Of a stretch of DNA of 64,000 bases, positions 46,746 through 58,709 are shown piece by piece. Numbering within the stretch: position 1 is the first letter of the stretch; each line of letters begins with the position of its first letter. The position numbers and the translations under genes are program-made. This DNA is from Sclerotiophoma versabilis (taxonomy: Eukaryota > Ascomycota > Dothideomycetes > Pleosporales > Didymellaceae): assembly GCA_012274445.1 (NCBI GenBank), contig JAAROD010000007.1, positions 620,001-684,000 on the forward strand, read 5' to 3'. Under the pieces are notes generated by a model, which was given only the letters and a program-made list of their open reading frames with translations, made no database searches and was not told where the DNA came from.

Positions 46746-48398
46746 CTAAGCAGTGGGAGCTCCGCGAGGAAGCATGTCTTCCTGTCCCGCTCCGTTCTTC
46801 TCGCTGCTCTTCTTCTCGTTGTAGTCACCACCGGAGCCAGTCTCCTCGTCGGAGGTCTCGTCCATGCCATATTCGCGGTTGTAACGAGAGATCTCCGACT
46901 CATCCATGAGAGGAAGCTCCTTGGCGGCCAAGACGTAACTCTTGTTCTCGAGGTAGCCCTTAGCGAAGATGAGATCGATCTCCTCGAGGGAGCGACCAGA
47001 GGTCTCAGGGTACAAGAAGTAGATGATGGGGAAGAAAATGGCGTTGAGAATGGCGAAGAACAGGTATGTGTAGGCGCTGATGTTGTCGATAAGGACAGGA
47101 GTGATCATGACAATGAAGAAGTTCCAGATCCAATTGGAGATGGTGGAAGTAGCGTTGGCCTTCGCACGGGTCTTGATGGGGTTGATCTCGGCGGGGTACA
47201 ACCAGGGCAGAGGCAGCCAGGTGGCGCCGAAGAATGCAATGTAGGTGAACAGACCGACAGCAGCACCCTTAGCGGCGGAAGGGGTGTCTGGGAGCAAACA
47301 ACCGAAGGTGAGGATCATAGACAAAGCTTGTCCGACGGTACCGATCAGGAAAAGCTTGCGGCGACCGACACGCTCAACAAAGAACCATGAAGTAGTAGCG
47401 AAGATGGAGTAGACGATCATGTTGATACCACCGAGGAGCAGAGCCAAGTTGTGGGTAGTGCCGAGAGCGTCCTGGAACAGAATGGGGAAGTAGTAGATGA
47501 CAGCGTTGCAACCAGAAAGCTGCTGCATCATCTGGGAAGAAGCACCCAAAAGCATGCGGCGGAGATGCTGAGACTTGCCGTTGGTAAGGACAGCGGAGAA
47601 CTTGGTCTTGCCTCCACCACCAGACAGGCGGATAGCATCCTTGATGATGTTCATCTGGACCATAACCTCAGGATCGTCACGGGGAAGACCATTCAGGCCG
47701 GCCATTACAGTGGCTGCTTCATCCTCGCGGTGGTGGGTAAGGAGCCAACGAGGACTTTCCGGGAGCTGAGTCATCATGACGATGACGATGACAGCAAAGA
47801 CGCACTGGAAAGCAATGGGGAATCGCCATGTGAAGTCGTCAGGTCCGTAAAGACATCCGTAGTCGATCCAGTAGGCAATCAACGTGCCGATAGCGACGTT
47901 ACCGCCCTCAATGCAGATAACCTTTCCACGGTTCTTCGCACGGCAACACTCGGCCTGATAAGTAGGAATGGTCGAGGTGTTGATACCGTTGCCAATGCCG
48001 GTGATGCATCGTCCGATGATGAATTGCGCAGTAGCACCGCCGTTGGGAGGAACTGCAGCAATCTGGATGATGACACCCACGATCATAACACAGGCGCCGA
48101 GGAAGATAGATCTGCGGCGACCAAGCCTATCTCCAAAAGCGAAGATGAAGCAGGCACCGAGGAAGCAACCGACAGCATAGATAGCGACAACGAAACCCTC
48201 GTAGGTGGGGTCACCTTCAACCTGGGGGAAAGCTGCAACGAATGCGGGGGCGGAGACAATACCGGACATGACACCTTGGTCATATCCGAAGAGAAGGAAG
48301 TCGGTGGTAGCAACAATGGTGATCAGGACTTGCAACATCCTACCGGACTTGCCCCAGTAGGTGGGCACGCCCGACTCGTTTTCTCTGTGAGGTGCCAT
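46746..48398 (-). CDS. MFS sugar transporter (sugar porter family)
   Basis: A single exon encodes 550 residues with the 12-span sugar-porter layout. Signatures are FLLFGYDQGVMSGIVSAPAF, the loop 2-3 motif GDRLGRRRSIFLGA, PESPRWLLTH before the central loop, and QQLSGCNAVIYYFPILFQ in span 7. Later motifs are VERVGRRKLFLIG, PLPWLYPAEINPIKTRAKAN and PETSGRSLEEIDLIFAKGY after span 12. Such proteins sit in the plasma membrane and import hexoses or pentoses by proton symport; the exact sugar cannot be told. The C terminus is acidic and Ser/Gly-rich, as in regulated fungal carriers. Strong codon bias implies good expression. It is 5 kb from the L-rhamnonate dehydratase pair, with an oxidase in between. 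Confidence 0.95.
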   Translation of the reverse strand: MAPHRENESGVPTYWGKSGRMLQVLITIVATTDFLLFGYDQGVMSGIVSAPAFVAAFPQVEGDPTYEGFVVAIYAVGCFLGACFIFAFGDRLGRRRSIFLGACVMIVGVIIQIAAVPPNGGATAQFIIGRCITGIGNGINTSTIPTYQAECCRAKNRGKVICIEGGNVAIGTLIAYWIDYGCLYGPDDFTWRFPIAFQCVFAVIVIVMMTQLPESPRWLLTHHREDEAATVMAGLNGLPRDDPEVMVQMNIIKDAIRLSGGGGKTKFSAVLTNGKSQHLRRMLLGASSQMMQQLSGCNAVIYYFPILFQDALGTTHNLALLLGGINMIVYSIFATTSWFFVERVGRRKLFLIGTVGQALSMILTFGCLLPDTPSAAKGAAVGLFTYIAFFGATWLPLPWLYPAEINPIKTRAKANATSTISNWIWNFFIVMITPVLIDNISAYTYLFFAILNAIFFPIIYFLYPETSGRSLEEIDLIFAKGYLENKSYVLAAKELPLMDESEISRYNREYGMDETSDEETGSGGDYNEKKSSEKNGAGQEDMLPRGAPTA

Positions 48399-50689
48399 GG
48401 TGAGGGCTGATCAACGAAAGCTGGAGAGAGATGCTGGGGATTCAACGGCGGGGAGAGGGTCCCTCTTTAAGTGATCGTCTCAAATGCCACGAGCCAAACT
48501 TCGGCTACGTCTGGTGTGAAGGTAACGAGCGACGGTCCACATGGTTCCACATTTACCAGCATCGGTCTGACATGAGAAGCACACTAGATAACGAATTTTA
48601 CATGATCTCGGACTTGGCTGTGGTTGCATCGCTCAGTGATGTCGCTGACGGCTGAGGCGCCAGATAAACAGTGGGTATAAGGCGAACCAAGCAGGGTCCT
48701 GAGTGGATCAAGATCCCTTGGAGCCAATCTTGGAGAGGAGCGGAGCAGCTTGGGGTGGAACAAGAGCTCGGCAACCAGCAGCTTTCGTCTTAGACCGAGG
48801 CTCCTCCGCCTTGCGTCATAGCCTCGCTGCTTGCCGGAGTTGAGTCCCTTGGGCTGGGGATTGCGGAGCATTATTGGGTGCGGAGATTTGCCGACTTGCT
48901 CGCCACATCGGCGAATGATAGACTTTTCTTTGAAATTCTTTGGAAACTCTCACTACAGCAACTCCTATTCGGCGCCTCCGTCTTTCCAGAACAGAAATAG
49001 ACGTCAGTCGATGCAAGTACAAAGACTTCGTTTGCGCTCGGCCAACGTACCACGATTACTCGATAGCGTCCGAAGTTTTCACATGAGGCAGCGTTGCTTG
49101 TCTCAACATCCCCATGTTGACGTCACAAGCGGCGACTAAGGCCTATTCCATGCAGGGTTCGAAACGACCGTGCGGTGTGCGGCTCTGCAACCTCTTCAAC
49201 TTGGCGCCGATCTTATCCGACTTAAACGTTGCTGGTGGAGCCTCAAGCCTTTTACTGGCGGCCGGAAAAGACTTGCTCAGGATTTGGCAACGCTACCGCG
49301 CCAACACGAGGAGTGATGTGATGGAGGAATGCGGATGGTAGCGACGTCATTGCGGTGAGAACCCTCGAAACGCTCAAGCGCTTGAGATGCACGATAGAAA
49401 AACTTGGTGTTGTTGTGAAGTTTTCTGGCTGTGTGACGGCAACATTACCTTCGCAAAGTGTGCGGTAATTACGGCACACACAAGCGTGGACTGGAGATAT
49501 CCGTCCATCAATCACAGCTGGCATGAATCTCGCTGATCATGATCCCTTATGCACGTTGGACGATGGAAACGCGGTGTATGGGCAGACGCGTAGGGTTGGT
49601 GGGTGGCTTACATAACTAGCGTATGCGCCGGCTTCCTCATTGCAGAATCCCGGAAGGTGAGCCGCACCACGACGCGTTCCTGTGTCGCGCGTGCAAGCGT
49701 TGTCTATCTTCACCACTCTTAGCGACGACCTCGAAGTTTGATCTCCAAGAACCGTTTGCGCGGCGTCACCAGCCCTTCAGATGGACCTGGAGAAGGGCTC
49801 CAAGTGTCAAATGTTACAGTCCCTGCAGATGGCAGGTTCCCACTTTTGGATTTCACTACATTCTGTAGCAACATCCTTACTCCACCGGCTATGACGGCGT
49901 TTCCTGCGAGGGTATCACGAAACTACGTCTCGGCACCCCTGCTGGACTACTTGAGGTTACTTGTGAGCCTCTCGTTGGCACGGACTGCTAGCGTATGCTG
50001 CATCTAGTAATTTGTCCCACCATCATAAGAGCCGCATCTCTCGCCGTCTTTGCCAAGTGGTATTCCTTGGGAACGACGTCCGCGCCTGAACGAGGCTGTG
50101 TCGAGTCTCATGCATGCACTGACCGGAACCAACCGCCCGGCAAGAGCGACCGGCCGTTGTTATGGTGAGTTGTGCCGTTTACGATCCTTCAGCGGCGCAG
50201 GATGAGGCTCAGTGAGCCGCTTCGGTGCAGCTTTCTCCGTCTGCTAGCGTTGCAGCTACAGGTAACCGCACCCAATCGCTGTCAAGCTCACAGACGCAGG
50301 TGGCTTGTCTGATGGGTTCATATCTCAACACTGAATGGTTGTCACTTGGCGACCTCGATCATTACTGCTTGCTCGTAGTGGAACTTCAACAACAGGCAGC
50401 CAAGAGCGGACGAGACATGTCGAAAACCACGCAGACATAGTTTCTTGGCCGCCTCGAAGCGGGCCCTTCGTAGTGTACTGATACTCACACGGACTGCCTC
50501 GACGTTGTCGCTTCGCTGCATCTACATTCAACTGCTGGATTACAACAGTAGATAGCTCATGAAGCAAGAAGCATGTTGGAAATGCAATAAATTTTAGGTC
50601 GCGCTACAGGGCGCTAATATAATTTCGGAACCGCCCCTACAGAATAGTTTGAATTTGACTCCCGCGCCGCAAGAGCGAGCGTGAAAATA

Positions 50690-50726
<37 letters not shown>

Positions 50727-51375
50727 GGACAAACAACGCACTTCACCTGTTTGTTTACGGAAAGCTCTTTACCCGATCCTCGGTTTCGTTTTTCTGTTTC
50801 TCCGCACAATTGTGCTATGAATTGTGGAGAGGTTCCAGTTTTCCACACCACCATCAATAACACTACCATCCGATAGTGCGACTGCTACACTGCCGCGCGG
50901 CACGTAGCAAAAACATGCGCAGGTGATCATAACAAGCGCTTGCATGCGTCGCGTCCAGCTTCGAGGCGACCTTTCAATACGCGGGGGGGTTTGTCAAGAT
51001 TGGGCGCTCCGCAACTCCAGGTTGATATTCACGCACCCACTTTCGGTCATGGCGATCGACAACGCATTATCCGAAGAGAGTATGAACTGCGTCTCCAGCA
51101 AAGCGAAACATAGTGTAGAGATCAGCAGTGTCAAACTCGTGACTGTGATCGACATAACATGCAGTTCCACATTATATTGGATTGGGCACTTGTCTATATC
51201 TTCGGTCAATTTATCCTACATCACCCTTGTCAGTCAGGCGGAACTGGGGACCACACATGGGCAACAACAGAATCGTTGATCATCTTCACAGCCGCTCCTG
51301 CTATATGTACGAAATGCAGCCTCCCAATACACGACTCTTTATGAATCAGCCTTCTAATTCAACCACACCCTATAT
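48399..51375. other. 3-kb intergenic region
   Basis: The sugar-transporter promoter should occupy its left end. No other gene is supported. A CA dinucleotide repeat is listed separately. Confidence 0.5.
50692..50724. repeat. (CA)16 microsatellite
   Basis: Uninterrupted CA repeat of 33 bases in non-coding DNA. Confidence 0.97.
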
Positions 51376-52753
51376 TCACAATTTAGCACTTGGACTCAGT
51401 GCCTTCTGCACCAACTCGAGCACCTTCTCCGCCGTCCCCCAACTCGCCTGATACCCAGCTCCGGAATGGCCATACGCATGCACAACCGGGACGTTCCACT
51501 TCTGCCTCTCTTTCTCAATCTCAATTCTTGGACCACCCTTCCTCGACGCTGCCATCCGCATTAGCATGAGCTCGCCCTACCATAACATGCACCTGTACTT
51601 ACGTCGCAGCCCAATGTTCCGAGCGATGATCTGCAAATCTTCTGGCTTTCCGAGTTCGGGGGCTAGTTCGCACGACCTCTCGAGGATCTGTGCCTCAAGC
51701 TCAGAGTCCCAGTCATTGCTCCAGTCGTTGTCCTGACGACTGCCACCAAGGATCACGCCTCCGCCGAGGGTGCGTGGGAAGACGTAGGTGGTTGTTGGAT
51801 CGATGCGTTTTGGCGAACGGTAGTACCTGTCCTTGTCAGCCTCTCCATTGACGTTTCCGACTCTCAGCATCCTGCTTAAGGTAAGACCATGATGAGATGT
51901 AGAGGAAAGAGGAAATAAGCACGGCTTACGTCCGCTCGTATTCGTACATTCTCTTCATTGGTGTTTTCGGCTCCGCGATAAGGACTGTCTGGCCGCGCGT
52001 GGGATACATGTTGGTGTCTTTCACGTCTTCGAGCTTGAGCGCGCCGAGGCCCGTAGCGTTGAGCACAAGGCTTATATCTGGGTGTGAGGTGAGCAGTTCT
52101 TTGATCGACTCGACCTGTCTCCGCTCAAACTTAATGCCTTTGCTTAGAGCCTGCGATTGCAGCCTACAACTCTGTCAGCAACGCTCGGAATCCCATCGTA
52201 AATCTGCAACTCCGTGAACATGAACGGAGACTAGAACATACCACTGCAAGTACACTTGCGTATTGATCCTAAACGTGCTCGGAAACTCCAGGCCAAACAC
52301 CGCACCCTCCGGTAACTCATCTTTCGTAAGCTCCCTCAATCCGCCTACCAACTCATCATACCAAATCCGCCCCGTCTGCGGCGTCAGTAGATTCGTCTGC
52401 TCAATCGGCGCATCCAGCACAGCCCACATCTGCTGCCTGCCCAAGCCGGCCTCATTCTGCTCCCCGCTCTTGACGACCTTGCACCCGTACACTGATTTCC
52501 CGTCCATGATCTGCCCGAAGCGGTGGAAAGTAATCTCGTCGTATTTCTCGAGCGGCCCGTTGTCGTTGGCCATGGACGACCAATTTGCGCCTGCCCAGGG
52601 AGAGGTGTATTCTATGCTGCGGTCACCGGGGAAGTGTTTTGCGATAATGGTGATTGTGGAGGAGGGGTAGGCGTGCGCCAGAACGAGGGAGGAGGTCAGG
52701 CCTATTATGCCGGCGCCGAGGATGACAATGTGTTTTGGTTCCGAAGTTGACAT
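51376..52753 (-). CDS. D-amino-acid oxidase (FAD-dependent, peroxisomal)
   Basis: Exons are 52242..52753, 51930..52163, 51603..51871 and 51376..51548, giving 395 residues. The enzyme oxidises D-amino acids to 2-oxo acids with release of ammonia and hydrogen peroxide. The FAD-binding Rossmann motif is HIVILGAGIIGLTSSLVLA (GAGIIG at 13-18). Other family blocks are EYTSPWAGANWSSM, LVLNATGLGALKLEDV, PTRGQTVLIAEP and GGGVILGGSRQDNDW. The active-site Arg lies in GLRPSRKGGPRIE, and GHSGAGYQASWGTA near the end completes the FAD site. The last three residues are Ala-Lys-Leu, a peroxisomal PTS1 consistent with peroxide production in peroxisomes. The ATG at 52753 is used; the longer reading from 52831 begins with TTG. 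Confidence 0.94.
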
Positions 52754-53554
52754 TTTGATATTGTGGCTGGTGTTGAGGTAGGTGGTGGTGTTTGACTGTC
52801 CTGGAGTGAGATTTTGTTGTTGAGGGGTCAAGATGAATAGCTTTGGAGACTGCGATGAAGGACAAAGGTTACGGGACTATGTATACGGCTTCTAGAAATA
52901 ATGGCTCTGATCGATGAGTCGTTAGATTCGTCTTATCTTGATGTTGCTCCGAACACCGCCAAGTCCGACGGATGACGGAAAAGTACCACCAGCCAGCAGG
53001 CCGCGTTCATGACTATTCTGCGCTCCTCCTTGCTAGTAGTACGTGAAAGCGGCTTTTGCACGATGACATATGGAGATACAATGACTCTGCAGTGCTGGAT
53101 GGCGAAGGAAACTGTACTCACCGTCCAATTGGAGTTGATGCTTCAGGATCGGTGTTTGAGATAGTCATGCTGTTGGGGATCGGAATAAACGACCTTACGA
53201 GAACCGGCATCGGACCGTTCCCCACACTGGGCATAGCGTAGGCTGGAGCCGACGAAGTACATGATCCGATATCGAAAGCACAAATATTCTACGATGCTCT
53301 CACTGTCAAAGATCTCGTCAGTTGCAGAGCAGATCATGTTGCATGTTGACCAATGTTGTGAAAGGGATTAATAACTTGGGTATTGATTTTGTCATAGTAG
53401 TAGTAAGGGGTATCTGTAATAATGTGAGCGAATATACGGCAGCCCAAAAGCTGCCAAAGCATATACAAGGCCGCAAGAGTTCCCCAGATTGAAGTTGAAA
53501 CAACGCTTTTCCTTTACCAACGATACACGCCATGTAACAGCTGAAAGACTCCTG
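52754..53554. other. Oxidase promoter / regulator 3' region
   Basis: About 800 bp between two minus-strand genes. No gene or strong motif was seen. Confidence 0.5.
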
Positions 53555-56205
53555 CTAAGCAGAACCCTTAATAAACCAATCCGAGCTGGCGTCGACCATG
53601 TAGTTCGTGATATTCGATTCATTTCCGTAGCCTCCTTCGGGCATCTGCATGTTCCCATCCGCGTTTGTAGGATATGTTGTCATGGTGTCCATGGAGACTG
53701 GAAGGCGAGGCATATTGAAGAAGTCAAAGACGTCAAGGTACTCTAGTTCGTTTGGCGCTGGTGTGCGAGCTGGTGTGACAGAAGGTATGCCAGCGGCGCC
53801 GTCAAACTTCGGCTGACGTGCGATGAGGAAATCGAGATCAAATGCACATCGTCGCATGTCGGCCAAGATCTTGACCGTCGAAGGCGTCACGCGCTCGCCA
53901 CCCATGCCAGCATTTTGCTGTGACTCTTGATACTCAGACAGAACACGAGACAGAAGATTTCCATAGCGCGCAGCCACCTCCCAATATTGGCCAAGATCTT
54001 GGAGGGTGCTAACCAGGATGTTGATTGAGGAATCGACGCGGTGATCGATTGTTGAGCCATGCACCAAGAGTACACGCGCTGCTACCCAGCAGGAGAAGGC
54101 AAACGGTGGACCCAGTTTTGTCAGTAAGCAATTGTCGCGTACCGAAGCGCACAGCGCTGTGATGTTCTCCACGGCGCTCAAACACCGCTGGCTAGCACTA
54201 AATGAAGGTGTAAAGATAGGTGAACGATGTGTTGGATACGCTGCTGACGAGTGAAGACGGATGACAGTTCTGCAGAAATCAGCTTGAGATCGAATCGGAC
54301 GGCTGGTTGAACTTACGTATGGAAGGCAGCGTGCAACATTACCAGGCCGCTATTAAGTGTTTGGTTGCCACCTGGCTTAGAGAATACCCTCGCTGAGTTG
54401 CCATACTCAGCAGGCAAGTTGTACTTCCATTGCTCAATAGCGTTATCAAGCTCTCGGTACTCACTCTGCCATTTTTCGACGTCAGATAAAGAAGTGATAT
54501 CTACTGGCTTCTTCAGGAACTTGTGAATGCGGGTCAATATTCCAAGAATTTCCACATAGTAAGAGAATGAACCCAGGTTTTCGGGTCGGTTCATACTGTA
54601 GTCCGTCCTGGTTTTCGTATGGAACCACCTAGTTTCGACAGGCACGTTGCGAGAGTAAAGGTCATCTCGGCAAGGAAGGCGTCGGTCAATTTCGTTCTCG
54701 TCCAACGCAAATTCAAATGCTGTTGCCACTGTCGCATAGCGATCGAGAACATAGATCATCCAGAATAGCCTGCGGCGACTCTCTTCCTCGATCCAGTCTT
54801 TGGGAACGGGTAGTACGTTTGCACGCAAGGTGTAAATGGATGCGTATTGCGGAGCAACCATTGGCGAGTACGTTTCCATGGACAGCCCCAACTGCACCAC
54901 AGATCGTGTGATAAGAGCAAGCAGGTTCCATCCTGGAGGCCCGTTCGAGCAGCCGACCACATCAAGCGCGAGAATGACGAGCGCCTGCAGAGACTTGACA
55001 GAGCTGTTCTCGATGCCGTACAGTAGGACTTTTTCTTTCGAATTCTTGTGGTAGCGTGCTCGCTTGTCAGGGGTCAATCGCTGATCGGTTGAGAACTTGA
55101 CGGTAGTGGCCACGACCGAGTGCAGAATGATGCGATCCGCCTCGTCTAGACTCGAGTCGCCAAACAGCGAATTCAGAGTCGATTGGCGGTGCAGGATAGG
55201 GCACCAAGGGTATATGTGCTTGAAGAACAGATCGACCAGCCCATACAACAGATCGTATGGCGGAAAGTCTGCATCAGCCTGACCTAGCGCTCTCGACATA
55301 GATGGTGCAAACTGATCGGTGTTGAAGGGTGTGTATCCGTCTCGTTGCAGGCCTCCCAATCCAGATTGCAGCTCCTCGGGCTGGCTGACATAGCCATTGC
55401 CTGAGATTGAGGCCGATCTGGCGTCCAGAGTGTTACCAAAGCCATTCTGTATCGCATTCTGGGACGGAAACGTCGACTGCGGCTTCTGTATGAAGAGCGC
55501 GGTTTCGGGGCGAGGGATGTGGGGCGTCTGAATGACCGGTGGGCTCCGAAAAGTGGCCACTTCTTGCGGGGATGGCCCGGACGTTACAATCTGGTGCTGC
55601 GACAGGTGGTTGATTTGCGACTGCTGCTGTACAATGAGGGCTTCGAGCTTGTCCAGGCGCGCCTCTGCTTCACATTAGCCACCTGTTCCGAAGCACTTCT
55701 GCAATCGCACGGGCCTCGGTCGGTTGGCAGCGGAAACACACAGGGAGCTCTACTCACCAAGCTCACGTCCATAGCCAGCTCTCAGGCCTGGCTTTTTGCG
55801 CGGTAGGTAAATCTGAACGTAGCCGTCAGTCCAGGTCTTCTGGTGTCGTGCGACATCGACTTACACATGTCGAATGATTCTTCAGGCACCAACCGCCTGC
55901 AAGGTACAGATCAGTACATGGTCAAAGCCAAAGTGATATATCGTGATTAACTTACACGCTGGGTGACCGCGATCGCATTTGACTTTGCGTTGCTTGCACG
56001 TCTCACAGCTCACGCTCAGCTTCTCGCGTTTGCGCTTCGAGCCGCTCTGGCTCCTGCCGCCGTCCTCGCCACTCTCTTCCTCACCAGCGCTCCAAGCCTC
56101 GTGGTCTTCGTCGCCTGGAGAATGGTGAGACAATTTTGACGTGCCGTTGGGACTGGCATCCTGATTGTGCGCAGTGTTTGCGCTGTTCGCAGCCGGCGCA
56201 TCCAT
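53555..56205 (-). CDS. Zn2Cys6 transcription factor divergent from L-rhamnonate dehydratase
   Basis: Five exons: 55956..56205, 55865..55896, 55758..55812, 54317..55664 and 53555..54269; 799 residues. The zinc cluster has ideal spacing (Cys67, 70, 77, 84, 87 and 94) and is preceded by the basic SGSKRKREK. A linker KKPGLRAGYGRELEARLDKL starts a coiled coil rich in Gln, the usual dimerisation element. The central part holds the fungal transcription factor domain (YDLLYGLVDLFFKHIYPWCP, LLALITRSVVQLGLSMETYS, EEESRRRLFWMIYVLDRYAT). The C terminus ends NITNYMVDASSDWFIKGSA, a possible activation region. The class binds paired CGG triplets. Its 486-bp shared promoter with L-rhamnonate dehydratase suggests it regulates that gene; this is inference. 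Confidence 0.9.
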
Positions 56206-56691
56206 TGTTGGACAAGGCGTTGGGAGCGCGCTCGCTGAGCGTGAACTCGGTTTCCTTTCTGCCGAGGCTGTGGGCGGGGTTGTGGGTTTTTGCGGCTACC
56301 CCAGATTGTGTATTCACCCTCTAGCCTCATCTCCACGGCGTCTGATTGGTGGCGAGGGCCAATCTCGTGCTCAGATGATCCGCGAAACCCACTTAGTCAC
56401 TGTATCGAATTTCCAGTGATCAGATGCCGAAAGTTCTCCCACTGCCGCCGTTCAAGCCCGCATTGTGTCCGGTCACAGAGCGGACGCATCGCGTAAGACT
56501 TCGGCCTGCTCGTCGCAGCGTTTCGCAGCGAGCTCGACCGAGAGAGCACTCTGGCCCATTATTTTCCGCGTAGAGGAGCATTCCAACTGATCCAGCAATG
56601 TATTTAATACTCCCATGTCCCCGGCCTTCCAGGCTTCACAGACCCCTCACTTTTGCTCCGCCCAGAATTTGCTGTCAACCCTCCTTGCACA
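56206..56691. promoter_or_regulatory. Divergent promoter regulator / L-rhamnonate dehydratase
   Basis: 486 bp between opposing start codons. It contains an everted CGG-type site and, about 90 bp before the dehydratase ATG, a TATTTAATA stretch that could act as a TATA element. Confidence 0.55.
56467..56485. promoter_or_regulatory. Candidate Zn2Cys6 binding site, everted CCG-N9-CGG
   Basis: GTCCG and CGGAC form perfect 5-bp arms around a 9-bp spacer, about 210 bp upstream of the dehydratase ATG. Everted or inverted CGG triplets are the standard target of this regulator class. A single short palindrome can also arise by chance. Confidence 0.35.
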
Positions 56692-58045
56692 ATGCCTTCC
56701 TCCACCCAAAGTAGTTCTGTGAAGTCGTTCCCTACGATCAAACATGTGCGCACTTTCCTCACCCAGGGCCCTGGATCGGGCGGTGACTATCACAATGTGC
56801 ATGGCGGCCATTGGTTGATCGACAGCAAAATCTCAACTCCCATGTCTCAATATGAGAAATACAGGAAGTCAAGGACTAGCTGGGGAATCAACGTCCTCGG
56901 TTCTTTCTGTGTCGAGCTCGAGGCTACAGACGGCACAAAGGGCTTTGCGACTGGCTTCGGTGGTCCACCAGCATGCTGGTAAGCTTGTAAATGCATTGTT
57001 TCACGGGAGCCTACTGACATAGGATAGGCTGGTCGCAGAGCACTTCGAGCGCTTCCTGGTCGGTGCCGACCCCAGAGATACCAACTACCTGTTCGAGCAG
57101 ATGTACCGTGGAAGCATGTTCTACGGCCGCAAGGGTCTTCCCGTTGCCGTTATTTCCGTCATCGACCTCGCTGTCTGGGATCTTCTGGGCAAGATTCGCG
57201 GCGAGCCAGTATACAAAATGATTGGTGGATCAACCCAGGAGAACGGCAGGCTCAACTTCTACTGCACTGGCCCTGAGCCAGCAGCAGCCAAGGAGATGGG
57301 TTTCTTCGGTGCTAAGGTCCCTCTCCCATATGGACCTGGCGAGGGTGTTGAAGGCTTGAAGAAGAACGTCGAGTTCCTCACTAAACACCGTGAGGCCGTT
57401 GGGCCAGACTTCCCTCTCATGGTCGACTGCTACATGTCTCTCACCGTTTCTTACACAATTGAGGTCGTCAAGGCCACTGCACACCTAAACCTGAACTGGT
57501 GGGAGGAGTGCCTCAGCCCCGATGACACCGATGGCTTCGAGCAGATCAAGCGCGCACACCCAAGCCAAAAGTTCACCACTGGAGAGCACGAATACTCGAG
57601 GTACGGTTTCCGCAAGCTGATCGAGGGCCGCAACCTCGACATCCTTCAGCCAGATGTCATGTGGGTAGGAGGTATGACAGAGCTGCTCAAGGTCGCTGCC
57701 ATGGCATCTGCCTACGACATCCCCGTCGTTCCTCACGCTTCAGGGCCATACTCTTACCATTTCGTTGTTTCGCAAGCCAACTCTCCCTTCCAGGAGTACC
57801 TAGCCAACAGCCCTGACGGCAAGTCTGTTTTGCCCGTCTTCGGCAATCTGTTCACAAACGAGCCCATACCCACCAAGGGTTACCTTGATGTCAAGGACCT
57901 CGACCTGCCCGGTTTCGGTCTGGAGCTGAACCCCAATGCCGGCCTCATCGACGCTGCGCGGATCCTCAACCCCGCACCAGTTAAGGCTTTGAAATCTGCT
58001 GAAGAGCAGGAGGCACAGGCCAACAGCGCCTCGAATGGTCACTAG
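56692..58045 (+). CDS. LRA2: L-rhamnonate dehydratase (enolase superfamily)
   Basis: Exons are 56692..56978 and 57028..58045, giving 434 residues. The enzyme dehydrates L-rhamnonate to 2-keto-3-deoxy-L-rhamnonate in the non-phosphorylating fungal L-rhamnose pathway. The N-terminal capping part has FPTIKHVRTFL and HVNVHGG-like YHNVHGGHWLIDS. The barrel carries VISVIDLAVWDLLGKIRGEP and GFFGAKVPLPYGPGEG with the likely catalytic Lys. Metal ligands are Asp near 227 (LMVDCY), Glu near 255 (WWEECL) and Glu near 281 (TTGEHEY). The catalytic His lies near 330 (VVPHASGPYSYHF). Length and motif order match the rhamnonate dehydratase subgroup, though a related sugar-acid dehydratase remains possible. 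It is divergent from a Zn2Cys6 regulator. Confidence 0.9.
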
Positions 58046-58709
58046 AGCGTTGATTTCTTTCATAATGGCGTTTGGGTAGCATCTGTGACACAGCTGGCGT
58101 TGAATAAGCACGTTCTGTTGCTGCGCTTCTAGATGGTTCTGGTGTTTTGCATGAGGGTGACTTGCATTCGCAATACCTGGGTCAGCAATTACGAGAGTAC
58201 GAGTTCAAGTCGAAAGGCTGTTATGTAGTCCATGACCAATCGAAAACATTCGTAAAAAGTCGCCCTCAGTTGTTATTTTTAGTTTAGTGGTGATCTCCAT
58301 TGTGTCTCCAGGGCCCCATGTCGCTGTTCCTGTCCCACACCGCCCTGACAGCGAGGTTGAAGCAGCATCGCGAACTCATGGGCGCCCGTAATTGACTGCA
58401 TAGTATGCACTCCATATGAGTCCTGTAGGTACTCACAATGTTGCATCGTGCACGGGAACCTTTGGCCTGTCGTGCTTGCTGATATCTTCGTGGCTGTTGC
58501 TTCTCCTCGCGCATGTGCGGCGAGGACGCGGTGTGAGCTTTCCAGCGAAGTGGGGCAATGCGCAACATTGAGTAGGCGCAGCCAGCTCAGTGTCTGTCAG
58601 TTTCCATATAAACAAACCTTTCCCTGGAATACATCACCCCCATCTTCGCTGCTTCATTTGCAATTCCCTCCCTTCGATACCCCGCTATACACGTTACCCC
58701 GCCTGCGTC
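58046..58709. other. 3' region of dehydratase and UAP1 promoter
   Basis: 664 bp without a gene. The right end contains a TATA box for UAP1. Confidence 0.5.
58607..58612 (+). promoter_or_regulatory. TATA box of UAP1
   Basis: TATAAA lies 98 bp before the UAP1 start codon, followed by a pyrimidine-rich stretch (CCTTTCCCTGG and CATCACCCCCATCTTC), the usual layout of strongly expressed fungal genes. Confidence 0.5.

Noticed and set aside
47451..48410. 319-codon plus-strand ORF opposite the sugar transporter
   Set aside because: Antisense shadow of a clear MFS gene; no family motif of its own.
49140..49175. GGTTCGAAAC resembling a tRNA B box
   Set aside because: No matching A box or acceptor/anticodon stems around it, so no tRNA fold is supported.
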